Shown one piece after another: positions 38,251 through 59,800 of a stretch of 64,000 bases of DNA. The DNA comes from Marthasterias glacialis (Eukaryota; Echinodermata; Asteroidea; Forcipulatida; Asteriidae). The notes under the pieces are model-generated. The model made no database searches, had not been told where the DNA came from, and was given only the letters and a program-made list of their open reading frames with translations. Position 1 is the stretch's first letter. Every line of letters starts with the position of its first letter. The stretch lies in assembly GCA_911728455.2 (NCBI GenBank), contig OU452219.1, positions 16,954,397-17,018,396 of the forward strand, in the 5' to 3' direction. Made by a program: the position numbers and the translations under genes.

Positions 38251-38929
38251 CGAAGTAGTAAAACTCAAACATTTGCGCATGAATTGCTTTAATTTGATTG
38301 CTTTTTGATTCATTCATTAAAATCATGTTGACCCCTGAAAGCCAGTAAAATGTAAAGAAAACCTTATCAACAATTTAAACACACCCATACTTTAAACGGT
38401 AACGCATCTCAATCTGAAGCTCCACAACCAATAATGAATGCGACAGATGAACGAAATCTCCTCCAAAATCTTTTCAACAAAGCCAATATTTTGCTGACGA
38501 CGTCCTTTCAAAACTGAAACCTGTTCCATAGATTATCCTGTTGAAATTACAACAGTGTATTGACCCAATTCACGTGACGCCGTCATCGCAACAATCTTGG
38601 AGGCGCCATTTTGGGAGTCGATGTCCCTGTGTGCATTTACCTCTTGACTCCCAAAATGGTAAGCAGGGCACAGTCGCCGTTTTTGACGCCCATTTGGGCT
38701 CTGTTGGTCCTTTTTCAGGACTACTTTCTGATATACAGTTGATTATTTTCAAAGGCAATGTCAACTCGTGTCATCATTCTAACCCACATCTCTCAAGAAT
38801 TTTGTTTAAAACGTTCCAAATTGATTGCTTCCATATCTTATAAAAAAACTTTTACATCGTTTCAATAAAACACCATAAAAATAGCCTATATTTCTATATT
38901 TCATTTCTATCACATGATTATACTTGATT

Positions 38930-39190
38930 AAATTTTGGTGGTGAGCAAAAATTGGCTGCAGTGGGATTTGAATCTGCGACCACCAGTTTAACATACCGAC
39001 GCTCTACCAACTGAGCTATCCAGCCCTTTTGTTGGCAGTCTCCCTATTTAGTAAATATCTTTGTTCGGGGTTCTGTCCTATAACTAGGGATCACACCCAA
39101 GTTTACGATACAACCATAGAGCTAGCTCTATGGACATAACCTGAGAAGCAGCAGGACAGGGATCACCTTAAGGGGATGCGACTTTTTAAT
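38930..39190 (-). mobile_element. SINE with leader upstream of tRNA-like part, copy 1
   Basis: Read on the minus strand: 'aaaaagtcgcatccccttaagg', about 160 bases of leader, then 'ggctggatagctcagttggtagagcg', which is a good tRNA D-arm and A box, then the B box 'gattcaaatccc'. The anticodon loop would read GTT, but the T stem does not pair, so it is not a working tRNA. Copy 2 is at 43815-44125. The leader is shared by both copies, so it belongs to the element. Confidence 0.75.
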
Positions 39191-39862
39191 TTCAAATATT
39201 AAGCAATGAACCATATATACTTGATTCTAACAAAAGTGCTCGTGAATTTGATCAAATATACCGTGTCAGCCATTTCTTGGTTCTTGTGAGCAATATCTGT
39301 TCTTTAAATGCACAGACTATACTTTTACTTGGACATTTTACCCCCAAAAAATAGGCACAGCAGCATGCTCACTCTTTTTTTTTGCATTATATTTTCCGCC
39401 CACGCCATACTTTGCACATTCAATATATCAGTGACATTTTCTTTTTTCAAAATTTATACATACACGATCCAAATGTAATCGAAAAATCATCACATGATAC
39501 CTGAGGTTAGATATCAAAATGCAATTGCTATAGCTTGAACAAAACAAAATAAGCTCGTAGGATAAACCATTAAAAAAAAAAAAAAAACCACTACCTAGAA
39601 TTTGAGCAAGTTTGACTGCAAACCCTGGCTACTAGTTGTTGAACTTGTTTCCTGGCAAGAAGAAGATGGTGGTTTTGACCAGTCTAGTCAACTAGCTCTG
39701 CTGCCATACCCTTACTTGAACCGACCGGTCACGTTGGGCTTTCAAACTGTAGAAAAGAGCGGCCGGAAAGTTACTGCGCACTGGTTATTGGACATGTTTT
39801 CAGTGATCAACTTTATAACTTCACCATCCGTCGGCAGGCCAACTTGCTCCTAAATGACCTGC

Positions 39863-50418
<10,556 letters not shown>

Positions 50419-50903
50419 CTTGTTTCCTTGGGTTGAGTTGCTAAACTTGTGTCCCTGAAATCCCCTTGAAAAGAATCCAACCTTCAGGGTTCCCCGTGTG
50501 TGTGTGCATCCAACAATCGAAAATCACCTGTATCGTTCTACCGTGGAAACTCGTAATAATCGGTCTCCCCTGGCCTTCCTTCCAGAGGCGTGCACGGACC
50601 GAACGCAGCTGCCGTGTGAGATCGAGAAACACCGGCCAGTTAAATGAGTGGGTGGACGATAAGAACAAGTTGTACACGGAGTGTAAAATGCCCTGGTAAA
50701 ACTAAAAGCAACATTCAAGGAGAGACCGTATGGAGCAAAGAATGTTAACCCCAGGTCCTGTGGGTATGAAGGAAGACACGGGTGCACTTCCCACACTAGT
50801 CTGTCAGCTGCACCCGCATTGTCTTCGAACTTCAAAAGGACTCGACAGTTGACATGTGCAAGTTGTCCACTTTTATTGAGGGGGTTGTCCCACCTGCACC
50901 ACA
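50419..50903 (-). promoter_or_regulatory. Presumed PTGR2 promoter and 5' UTR
   Basis: GC-richer than its surroundings, directly upstream of the PTGR2 ATG, and open in several frames on both strands. It may be shared with a plus-strand transcript that includes the candidate exon at 50904-51100. Confidence 0.4.
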
Positions 50904-51100
50904 GATCAGACGAGTTGGGCTCTCTCTCTGTTTATTATACACGTCACGCCGTATCATTGAGCACACACACGCGCGCGCGATTATACAATTCGTTGACCTC
51001 CCTTGCATCGTGGTCGATGACCGGTGGGACTTCGATCCTAATTTACAGGACTTGGGACTGGATATGGTTCATTACCTCATAAAAAATGACTTTGATCAGT
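50904..51100 (+). CDS. Candidate exon, unidentified
   Basis: A continuous frame runs from a possible acceptor ('ctgcaccacag') to a donor (atca then gtgagt). Its last 37 residues (VDLPCIVVDDRWDFDPNLQD, continuing to KNDFDQ) look like genuine protein in composition. No partner exon and no family were recognised, and a (ca/cg)n tract lies inside the frame. It could equally be chance coding potential in a GC-richer promoter zone. Confidence 0.3.
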
Positions 51101-51104
51101 GAGT

Positions 51105-52740
51105 TCTCTAAAAAAAAAAAAAAAAAAATGAAGAAATACTTTAGTATCTACCATGGGTCATACCGACATAATATGGTGGAAACTTCATTCGTCCCTACGA
51201 AAGATTGATAGCATAGTGATTTGTTAAATTGTCAGCTTCTGCAGGCTAGAGGGGAAGCGGTAATTTACCACGGATGTTGTTAATTGTGATAATAACCAAC
51301 CCTCGATCCTCCTGAAAAAGCGTGTAACTCTGCCAGCCACTCGAAACTAACGGGTACAATCAAAGATACTACAAAAACTACTTTGGTAACATTCAGGATG
51401 CACAAGGGGGTGCACCATTCTGTTTTCGGGGGTATGGGGGGGGGGGGGGCACTTCTAGCCAATTAAGACTGTAGTTTCAGTGTTTTCATTTTTCTTATAC
51501 AAGCCCATTTCAGCGCTCTTGCTATAATTATGTAATTTATTATTTTTTATGAGATAATCTGACGTAAGGAGGTAAAAACAAATACATTGTCTGCGTGTGC
51601 AAAAGATAGTTTAAAAAACATTGAAATTACTAACAAAATACATAATGGTTATGTTTTACTTATTAATAGCTGGTCCAGGTTTAGGTTTTAATGTTTTATA
51701 CCATTTTTAACGCTCTTTGGTTGGTGTTATTTTACTGAACAACACCTTGGAATTTAAGCAATTTTTAAGCATTATTATAATTATTATTAAAAAGTAGTGG
51801 TTATATGTATCATTTAACCCTATCAGGACCTGGCTTTCCGGGGAGGAGGGGGCGGGGCTCACTCTGTATTTTCCAAAGTGTTCTACCGATTTTGATTAAA
51901 CTTGCCACAAATGTTCATTTTACCGAGTGACGTCAAACAATTTCAAACATCGTCACTGGAGGGAGTGATTGACTGTATTTGCAAATTTTTGGTCAAAAAT
52001 CGTTTTTTTTTCAAAAATGTATGTATTTTGTGTCCAAATGTTTTGAAACTTGGCAAACTTGTTCATTTTAATATGATCAATATAATTACAACCTAATTTC
52101 ATAACTGAAATCACCGTTGGGGGCGCTATAATCCATTAATTTATCCCATTTTTTGGGGAAACATTGTTTTCGGGGCTTTCGTTTCACTTAAAAATCAAAT
52201 GGCCGCCGCCCATTTGATGATAAGGCTTGGTTGAAAAAAATCTTAATTATTTTTTGGTCTGACAAGTAAGAAATTAGCATGTTGAAGATATTCTATTTAA
52301 AAAAATTGATGTAATTCGCCCCCCTAATTACAGGCTGAAAAAACAAAATCCAAGATGGCCGCCAAATGGCGGCCATTTTGAATTTCGAAAAGCATTTCAA
52401 ACCATCACGTGATTCATCACTATCACTTTTCTGTCAGTTTCCTAACTCCTGGTTGAAGCTGCGAACATCACAATTAGGACACTTACCAAGACTACCTATG
52501 CTGTGGATAGCCAACAGGAGTACGTGCCCGTTAGGTCCTGGGATACATCTCCAGTAGACACAATAATAAACGCAAAATATTCTAAAATCTTGTTTTCATG
52601 GTGGTACCAAAATTGAGTAAAATCATCCTGTATAACCGTGAACAGTCGCCTTGTTTCAAGAAAATGAAACAGAGCCTGCACTTCCTTAGTGCACAGCAGC
52701 CAGAGGCGTACACACAGCAGCCTCCTTTTCGTTCCTAATT
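51105..52740. other. No gene seen
   Basis: AT-rich intergenic DNA with G or C runs near 51437-51450. A repeat-like stretch at 51840-52400 contains a short palindromic 'aaatggcggccatttt' and several 'gaccgattttgatt' words. Confidence 0.4.
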
Positions 52741-52741
52741 A

Positions 52742-53536
52742 ATAGACCGATTGCGCGACCTACGCCACGTGACCCCTGTTGGGTATAAAATGTAAACACA
52801 CACGTAATCCTCCATAGGAAAGGGTGGTACGGTACACGATGATTAATGCATTTGGTTTATTCGATCGAGGCTTTTCTTGCTCGAAATCTGTGAAAGATAT
52901 TCCAGAGTTTGTACCAAAGACCTTCAAGTGGCTGAATAAAGCCAGTAAGGACAGTTCCAGCAAGTCTTGAAAATTGTAAAAGTACCGTATAAGTGCACGA
53001 TGTGTACAGCGCACGACGGAACGTTAGGCCAGACGACCGCGATCACCACACACTTTTGAACACAAAAATTTCAAAGTTTTGAAGCTGAAATCCTCCAAAG
53101 AAATTGCTTTCCAAAACTGTGTGATTCCTTTGCCTATTTGAAATTCTGCAAGGTTAGGTATTAATGCTCATTTTTCCAACGTTGTTTATCCTTTTTTACA
53201 GTGATTTGGGCCAACATTACAAACAAAATAACAGACGGGTGTCTACATAATAGTCGTCTGACGCCGGTAGTGCATGGCTAAAAAAACTCTTTTTAGTAGA
53301 ATTCTGTTAAATTATGAAACAGAGATGTGAATTAAACTAATACCACAAAATACTACTTTAAATAATAGGGGCTAATTAACTAATTCATCGCTTAACGAAA
53401 GTAAAATCTACTGTTTTCGTACTCACTCTGTGTCACGGCCTATGCTTTTACACGTATTTTTTCATCAGTTGTATGACGTCATACCCGATAGGAGGTCACG
53501 AGACCGCATGTAAACATTGTCGCGCAATCGGTCTAT
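52742..53536. mobile_element. 795-bp TA-flanked inverted-repeat element
   Basis: The ends 'atagaccgattgcgcgac' (52742-52759) and its exact reverse complement (53519-53536) are flanked on both sides by TA. Sub-terminal 'gtaaacac' and 'gtaaacat' words are in direct, not mirrored, orientation. A TA target is typical of Tc1/mariner-type transposases. The 84-codon minus frame inside is not a transposase. Confidence 0.75.
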
Positions 53537-53539
53537 TAT

Positions 53540-56500
53540 ACGAGTGACCCATAGAGCTGTATGACCCCATGCCCCTTAATTAATTATAATATCACGTTAT
53601 CCGGAACATTTTTCACGACTTCTCATTGGTTGATCTCCCCACGATCTCTTATTAGTTATAATATTAGGTCACGCGCTACACATTTTGTGACTTCTTATTG
53701 GTTATTACGATTGCACGCAATTCTGGTCTGGACGAAAAGAGGCTTTATAGTTTGATTTATAATACTAGACATTGAGTTTTTGTCACAGCACAAAAACTAG
53801 GTGTTCGGGAACAAGTAATGAAATGCCTGTAAACATCGATGAATTAATACACACAATAATGTACGAAAAAACGGCATTACAATTGGTGTTGTAGTAACAT
53901 TTGTCAAACTTGTTACCAGAGGGCGCTGTTTAATGTAATGATGTCATCAGTTTTCAACGCAGAGGGTCAATTACCAAGTCACACACTGAAACTCGTTTTA
54001 TACTGACCACAGAACTAAACGGATGGCTCATTGAAACGAATTCTTGGCATCAATATTGTGGCATCACATAATAATATATCCAATGTCTTTGCGCTCGAAG
54101 ATCCAGTTTTGAGCGAAACTAAAGGTCAAATGGGTATCATATCAATGGTTCAATAATTGTTTTTCTTTCAAACTTCCAGTTTGAACCGGAGGTCAAATTT
54201 GGGTAATCTTTGTGAGACATTTACTTAGTTTTCAAAGACCTTGCCAATGATGTATAGATTGTAAACATCCATTGCGTTGATCAGGAGTTAAGATTTGCTG
54301 AAATGTTAAACTTTGATTTATTGTAACTCGACACCTGATGACACCATTGTTCAAGTGCCGTCTTCACGTAGAGGTTTAAGTATATGCCACGTTCAATTCA
54401 ATTTTTAATCTTAAGTTATCTTTTTAAAATAAGCTCGTGGGAAAGAAGAAGCCATAAAGCGAAGAAAAAGTAAAAACAAAAACTTGAACAATTACAAGTG
54501 CACGCTCAAGGCCGAACACCTAATAAATTGGAAGGCAAATAAAACAAACTCCTCATTTCAAATTGGGTAAAACGTAATTATAATGTGTAAAACGCTACTG
54601 AAAATGTCCTAGATTGTACCAGAGACCATCTTATGTTTTACAAAAATTTCCCGGAGCCTTAAAAAATATAAGCAAATAGGACGGCAATGCAAAAATAGCC
54701 TGAGTAGGCCTACCGTCAAGACGCTAAATTTTCCCGGGGTCCTTCTGCTGACCGCCCAGATCCCACGCATCATGGTGTTTGTGGGATTCCCAATAAATAA
54801 TATCCACCTAGCTGTGAGTATTCCCCCCACCCCACCCCTTTTACCATACCTAGGACCGGCCTTGACAACAAGCCCCAAATAATTGATAAGCACGTTTTCC
54901 CCCCACACTCCCCCCCATCTCTGACTTTTGCAGTGGGTTCTTAAATTCTTCGAAATTAAAAGTGAATGAAGTGGCTCTAAAAAATTTAAATAATAATAGA
55001 GCCCCAAACAGCCATTCATGTCCTGCAGTAAATATCCAGATGGCGCCCCTGTTTTTGTTAAGATGGAAATATGCGTAGGCCTACATAAGAAACTTTATAA
55101 GAATATACCAATAAAATGCAATTCTCTTTATTGCTCTTTAAAACAGTTGCTCAAAATCGAGGGGAAAGTGGCCAGGAATCGCCTCAGATTGCACCTGAGC
55201 TTCTAGAATGAAACATTTTTCGGGCCCTTAACCGGACCCCACGCCATAAGGGCTTCGTGCTTTGCATTTGGGAGGAATTTGGGGATAAATCAATTTATCT
55301 GCTTTTGAGATGGGATTGACCTTGGAGCTTCCAAGGGCCTGTTCTCATTGCCTCTCAGGATTATCAGTCAAAATAAACAGGTCACTCGCATTTATACTTT
55401 GAATTTACTGAAAGTTTTCAACTTGGAAACTAACCCTGAAGTTTGCACCCCCCTTTCTGAAAATCCTGGGATCCACGCCCTGTAAATGTAAGAAGTATGA
55501 CTTGTTTTTATTTGTTGGCCCACCCAAAGAAAAGGAAAGGGGAAAACTAGCATTACCGTCATGAATTGACCAGGTAACATTAATGTTGTATAGTTTAATT
55601 CTCCTTGTGTCGTTTGAAACTGTCGGATTGATGAAAAAAAAAACCTTCTTGAAAAAAAATTAAGTACAAACAAACAGCTGTATATGTTTGAGGATGTCAC
55701 AACGGTAGGCAGGACCGGCGTTTCGAGAGTTAAAAACACGACGCCCTGGTGAAGACAAAATACACTGTGTTGGGGGTGGGTGAAGGGTCCAAGTATCATC
55801 AATTCATGCATAGAGCAAGGACCTTGCTATACGTACATGGGCGGACCCAGAATATTTTTGAGTTTTTAGTGGGAGGGGTCTGAGAATCAAGAAATAAAAA
55901 TGTTCACTACATACGAATGACAATGAACCGTATAATCAAAGGGGGAGAAAAACAAAGCACAATGAGGGAGAAATAAAGGATGGGGAGAACCTTACCGTTT
56001 GTATCTAATTCTGTTCTTCCTCCCCCTCCCCCCTCTCGCCTTCTCTTTTTCGAATTTGGGGGTGGAGCTACATTGGGACCATTGGGCAGGGTAAACAAAT
56101 CATGAATATTCATTTTTGTGTGTGGAGGTTCTTTCATACAGTCGTGCCCCTCAGGTTGTTCATAGATACGGGTGATCTTCCTACCGTTTGCAGATGTTGC
56201 TTATTTCCACATCTGTGTACTTTACTTGTCGATAGTAAACACATCATGTTTTGTTACTGAGAAGAGAAGACCTTTGCACTTGTCTTGCTAAGAAATGTTT
56301 GAGCACTATAGAATCCAGGCCGATTTATATTACACACAATTATCATGATCGATGGCATCGACACATCTGCCTAGTTATGAATTTGAGTGTGACCTTTAAC
56401 TTCGTCACATTCACAGTTGCAGATTGTTGATAGGTGACATTCTACGGTTGATAATCGACACCAGCCTGGCCATCTGCACTCCATTCAAGCCCCAAACTCA

Positions 56501-56801
56501 ACATTCTAATTAAACAATATTCTTCCCTGTTGCCCGGCAACGCATGATGGTTCAGTTACCGAGATGCCTCTAGGGCCGCAGATTGTATGAAAGGTCAGCA
56601 AGCCCCAGTGTCCATAAAACTTACTACAGATGATACCTTGTTATGCTCAATGTTAGTTGACATTTTGTACACATCAATGTCTGCACAGGAGCTGGTTTTT
56701 CAGACACATGCTTGTGCTCATCACTGTCACATTTCGAGTGGGGAAAATTAATTGAAGAGTTATAGAAAAGTTGAGGCACATCTGAGTTCCTTGGTATCAC
56801 C
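53540..56801. other. No confident gene; upstream flank of the ankyrin gene
   Basis: Several 'cttattggtta' (CCAAT-like) words lie at 53620-53705. Two minus-strand frames (54609-55019 and 55392-55811) of about 138 codons show no domain or codon pattern. 56030-56060 is a C/T-rich run. Confidence 0.4.
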
Positions 56802-59800
56802 ATGGGAAAGCACAAGGCGTACGGGAGCAATCCAAGAAAGCGAAGGCGGATACGTTTTGTACCAAAGTGGCTTGAGAAGCACGGCGTTCAAGATGGAGCA
56901 CCACTTCCATCACGTAACTCGATCAATGAGCCTGGTAAGATTTACTTATTCAAATGTTTATTTAATTGCATTTAAGATTCATCATGAATATAAATAGCCC
57001 ATTATAAAGATATTGTTGCCAAGACGATTACAGCATAACAGTCAGTGTCTTGGTTTGGATGTATTGTAGACTTATAGCGTAACACTGGGATTTAATTTTG
57101 ATCTCTTTAATTATCCCGGAACACTCACAATAGACTAAGTGGGCCATCTAGTGGATTTGCCTTAAAATGTTAGTTTCATGTCGAAAATAAACACCAATCC
57201 ACAAAAACATGAATATACAAAGTTTCCAATGAAAATATCAATGCATGCCTCAAACTAACTTGATGAAATTGGCCCACACTCTTATAATGACATACACACC
57301 TATGGCATGAAACCAAGAATATAACACGAGAAAAAACACGAGAATATAACACGAAAAACTGTCTTTGATTTGAACTATTTACCTTATCAATAATCTCAAT
57401 TTGTAATCTTTTTAAAATAAGCTCTTGTGAAAAACAGCTTAACAAGTTGGGTATAAACGATAGCTGAAAATGTTTCTAACTATATAAAAAAAAACGCCCT
57501 TCATCTCTCCGATAACCCAAATCGCTCCTTTGTGATATAGATTTCACAGAGAGACTGCGGCAACTCTACTTTTGGTCACAATTTATATAACCGCAATATT
57601 GATAAGTCCATGTTACATTTATTTTGTGTACCGCTTGGCATTACCGACCGCTTTTCTTGACCGGTAAAGATAAACATTTCATATTTCATCGCTGTTGTTA
57701 ATGGATATGTCGTTGAGCAAGTCATATAAAATGATTCATCCCCGAGGGAAATAAACAAAGCGAATTCCTTCAAAGGGGAAGATGGTTCTCTTCTCTCCAT
57801 GAAAACAGTCAAGACATTCTCCGGATGAGATGTCGTTACCAAACTTTTCAGGGTTGCTCCCAGTGTGAAGCTTTCGAACGTGAAATACACTTGGTAAAAC
57901 ACAGATATTTTCAGGTCTTCACCACAACTCAACTTTACTAAAATTATTTCAAGGGGATTTAAAGGGTGTTCACATCAGCATTGGTAAGATAAAAAAAATG
58001 TTTACAGATTTGCACATTAACTTTAATAATACAAAGATAGTCATGGTGGAAAACTTCCCGTGAAATATGTTTGCATATTACCTAGTTTTAGAGAAATAAG
58101 TAAAACAGTTTTGATCTCGCCATGCCAAAACTCGATGTTCTGGTGACAGTGAAAACAGTGGTATTTTTCACTATTTTTAACGTGACTCCAATGACTGATT
58201 GAGGTTTTTTTTCATGTGTTATGTTGGGTTACATAAACCAGAAAAGTACAGACCAAGTGCACAGGACGCTTTCTAATGGGACCTATTCCCAATCCAAACG
58301 AGTACAAAATGAATACTATATATTTTAAAAAGATCAACTATTCAATCGAAAATTACACAATTATTTGTGGCGATTTGAAAAGTTCATTCGCATATTTTAA
58401 TGTATAAGCGAACCACAAATGGAAGTTTAAACAAAGGCCGCTACCTCGTTTTACTTTGCCCTGTGTCTTGTGTTAGTTTTAGGCGGTATCATCGATGTCT
58501 TTACCGTGACTGGCTGACGTTAGTTCGGTGATGTTCCAATCTCTCCAGCTCATTGTCTAAAGCGTGCTTAAAATAATACTAATAATAATAACAATAATAA
58601 GTTGACATATTTTATCACAATTCCTGTATATAGCATCTGCCCGTGGATATAAAGTGTTTAAATACAAAATGTACTCATCAGATACGACTGTACAGATTTC
58701 CGAACAATTAGGAGCATTTAAAGGGTGGAATTTGCGCGGCAACTTTCTATTCCTTAGATCAAGTAAGTTGCGCTCTATAAAGACAACTTTAAATAACATT
58801 AAGGTGTTCATTTTGTGGACGGACTGGTTAACACCACAGTAGAATGCGGTCATGTTGTAACATGAACATCAACAATCCGGGATCATACCCATGTATAATA
58901 ATTTAACATGAATACTAATGAAGTAAAAAAAAACTTTAAAAAAAACTCGGCCGTGTTATGCTGGCTATGTAACCGTTGACCCTTGTGTTCTGTCACCCGA
59001 TTCCATCATCAGACTCAAGTGTCGCAATTCTTACCTTCGGGTGCATGTGTTAATTTTCGTATACGCTACTTGATAGATGTACTTAGTCTGAATGCCAATA
59101 ATGATATTTAGATTCAGATAATAAAGAGACATGAACTTACTTAGATTAATACTGTTATTGAGCTTTGCATTGTTTATAACCAGCCGAAAATAGTCTTACA
59201 ATCTCAGTAAATGTCCTCCTCCATTCTATTACATAACTAAAATGTCACATTCCACAAAGTAAAACTGTATTATGTTTCAAAATAAAGCTACAGCAAAAGA
59301 TAATCAGCCCCGCAAATCTTACACCATTCTACTCCTTACTAATTTAGGTTTTAATGTAAACCAGTACCGGTATTTCTTTTTTTAAAGAAAAGGGAAGTTT
59401 TATTTTATGGTACAGACCATTGTGGATCTCTTGACGGCTGTTCCATCATTCCTCTTCCTCCAGCCAGTCCTCCTCCCTGTAAATTACCACACTTCACAGT
59501 TTTAACGCGCAAATATTCTTACCTTGCAAATCTTCCAAACCAACAACGTAAATAATCAATCTTGACAACTACTTGATGACACTTAAAAAGAAGTCATTGA
59601 TACATTTACGGCCTATTCGTTAATGTACCACGCAAGAGCCAACAGCTGCATCGGACTGGAAGCTGTCAAACAATAAATATTATGGTCAAAATGATAAATC
59701 TCGTCGCCTTATTTTAAACCAGGGATGGATTTAGATTGGCATAGCCTATATCTTTTATCGAGAGCGAAATAGCCGAAGAAGGGCTGGCCATGTTGAAGGC

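Noticed and set aside
38955..39030. tRNA-Asn(GTT) gene on the minus strand
   Set aside because: D arm and anticodon arm look good, but the T stem does not pair, and the sequence is part of a SINE present in a second copy.
52760..53014. Possible transposase in the TA-flanked element
   Set aside because: 84 codons without a DDE-like or helix-turn-helix pattern; too short.
54609..55019. 136-codon minus-strand frame
   Set aside because: No domain, no partner exon, and a G/C-run-dependent composition. Probably chance.
55392..55811. 139-codon minus-strand frame
   Set aside because: Low-complexity F/S stretches over T runs; no splice or family support.
58654..58760. Possible extra exon of the ankyrin gene with donor tca-a-gtaagt
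   Set aside because: No convincing acceptor, and direct joining of 56934 to 61441 already gives a phase-perfect protein of the expected size.
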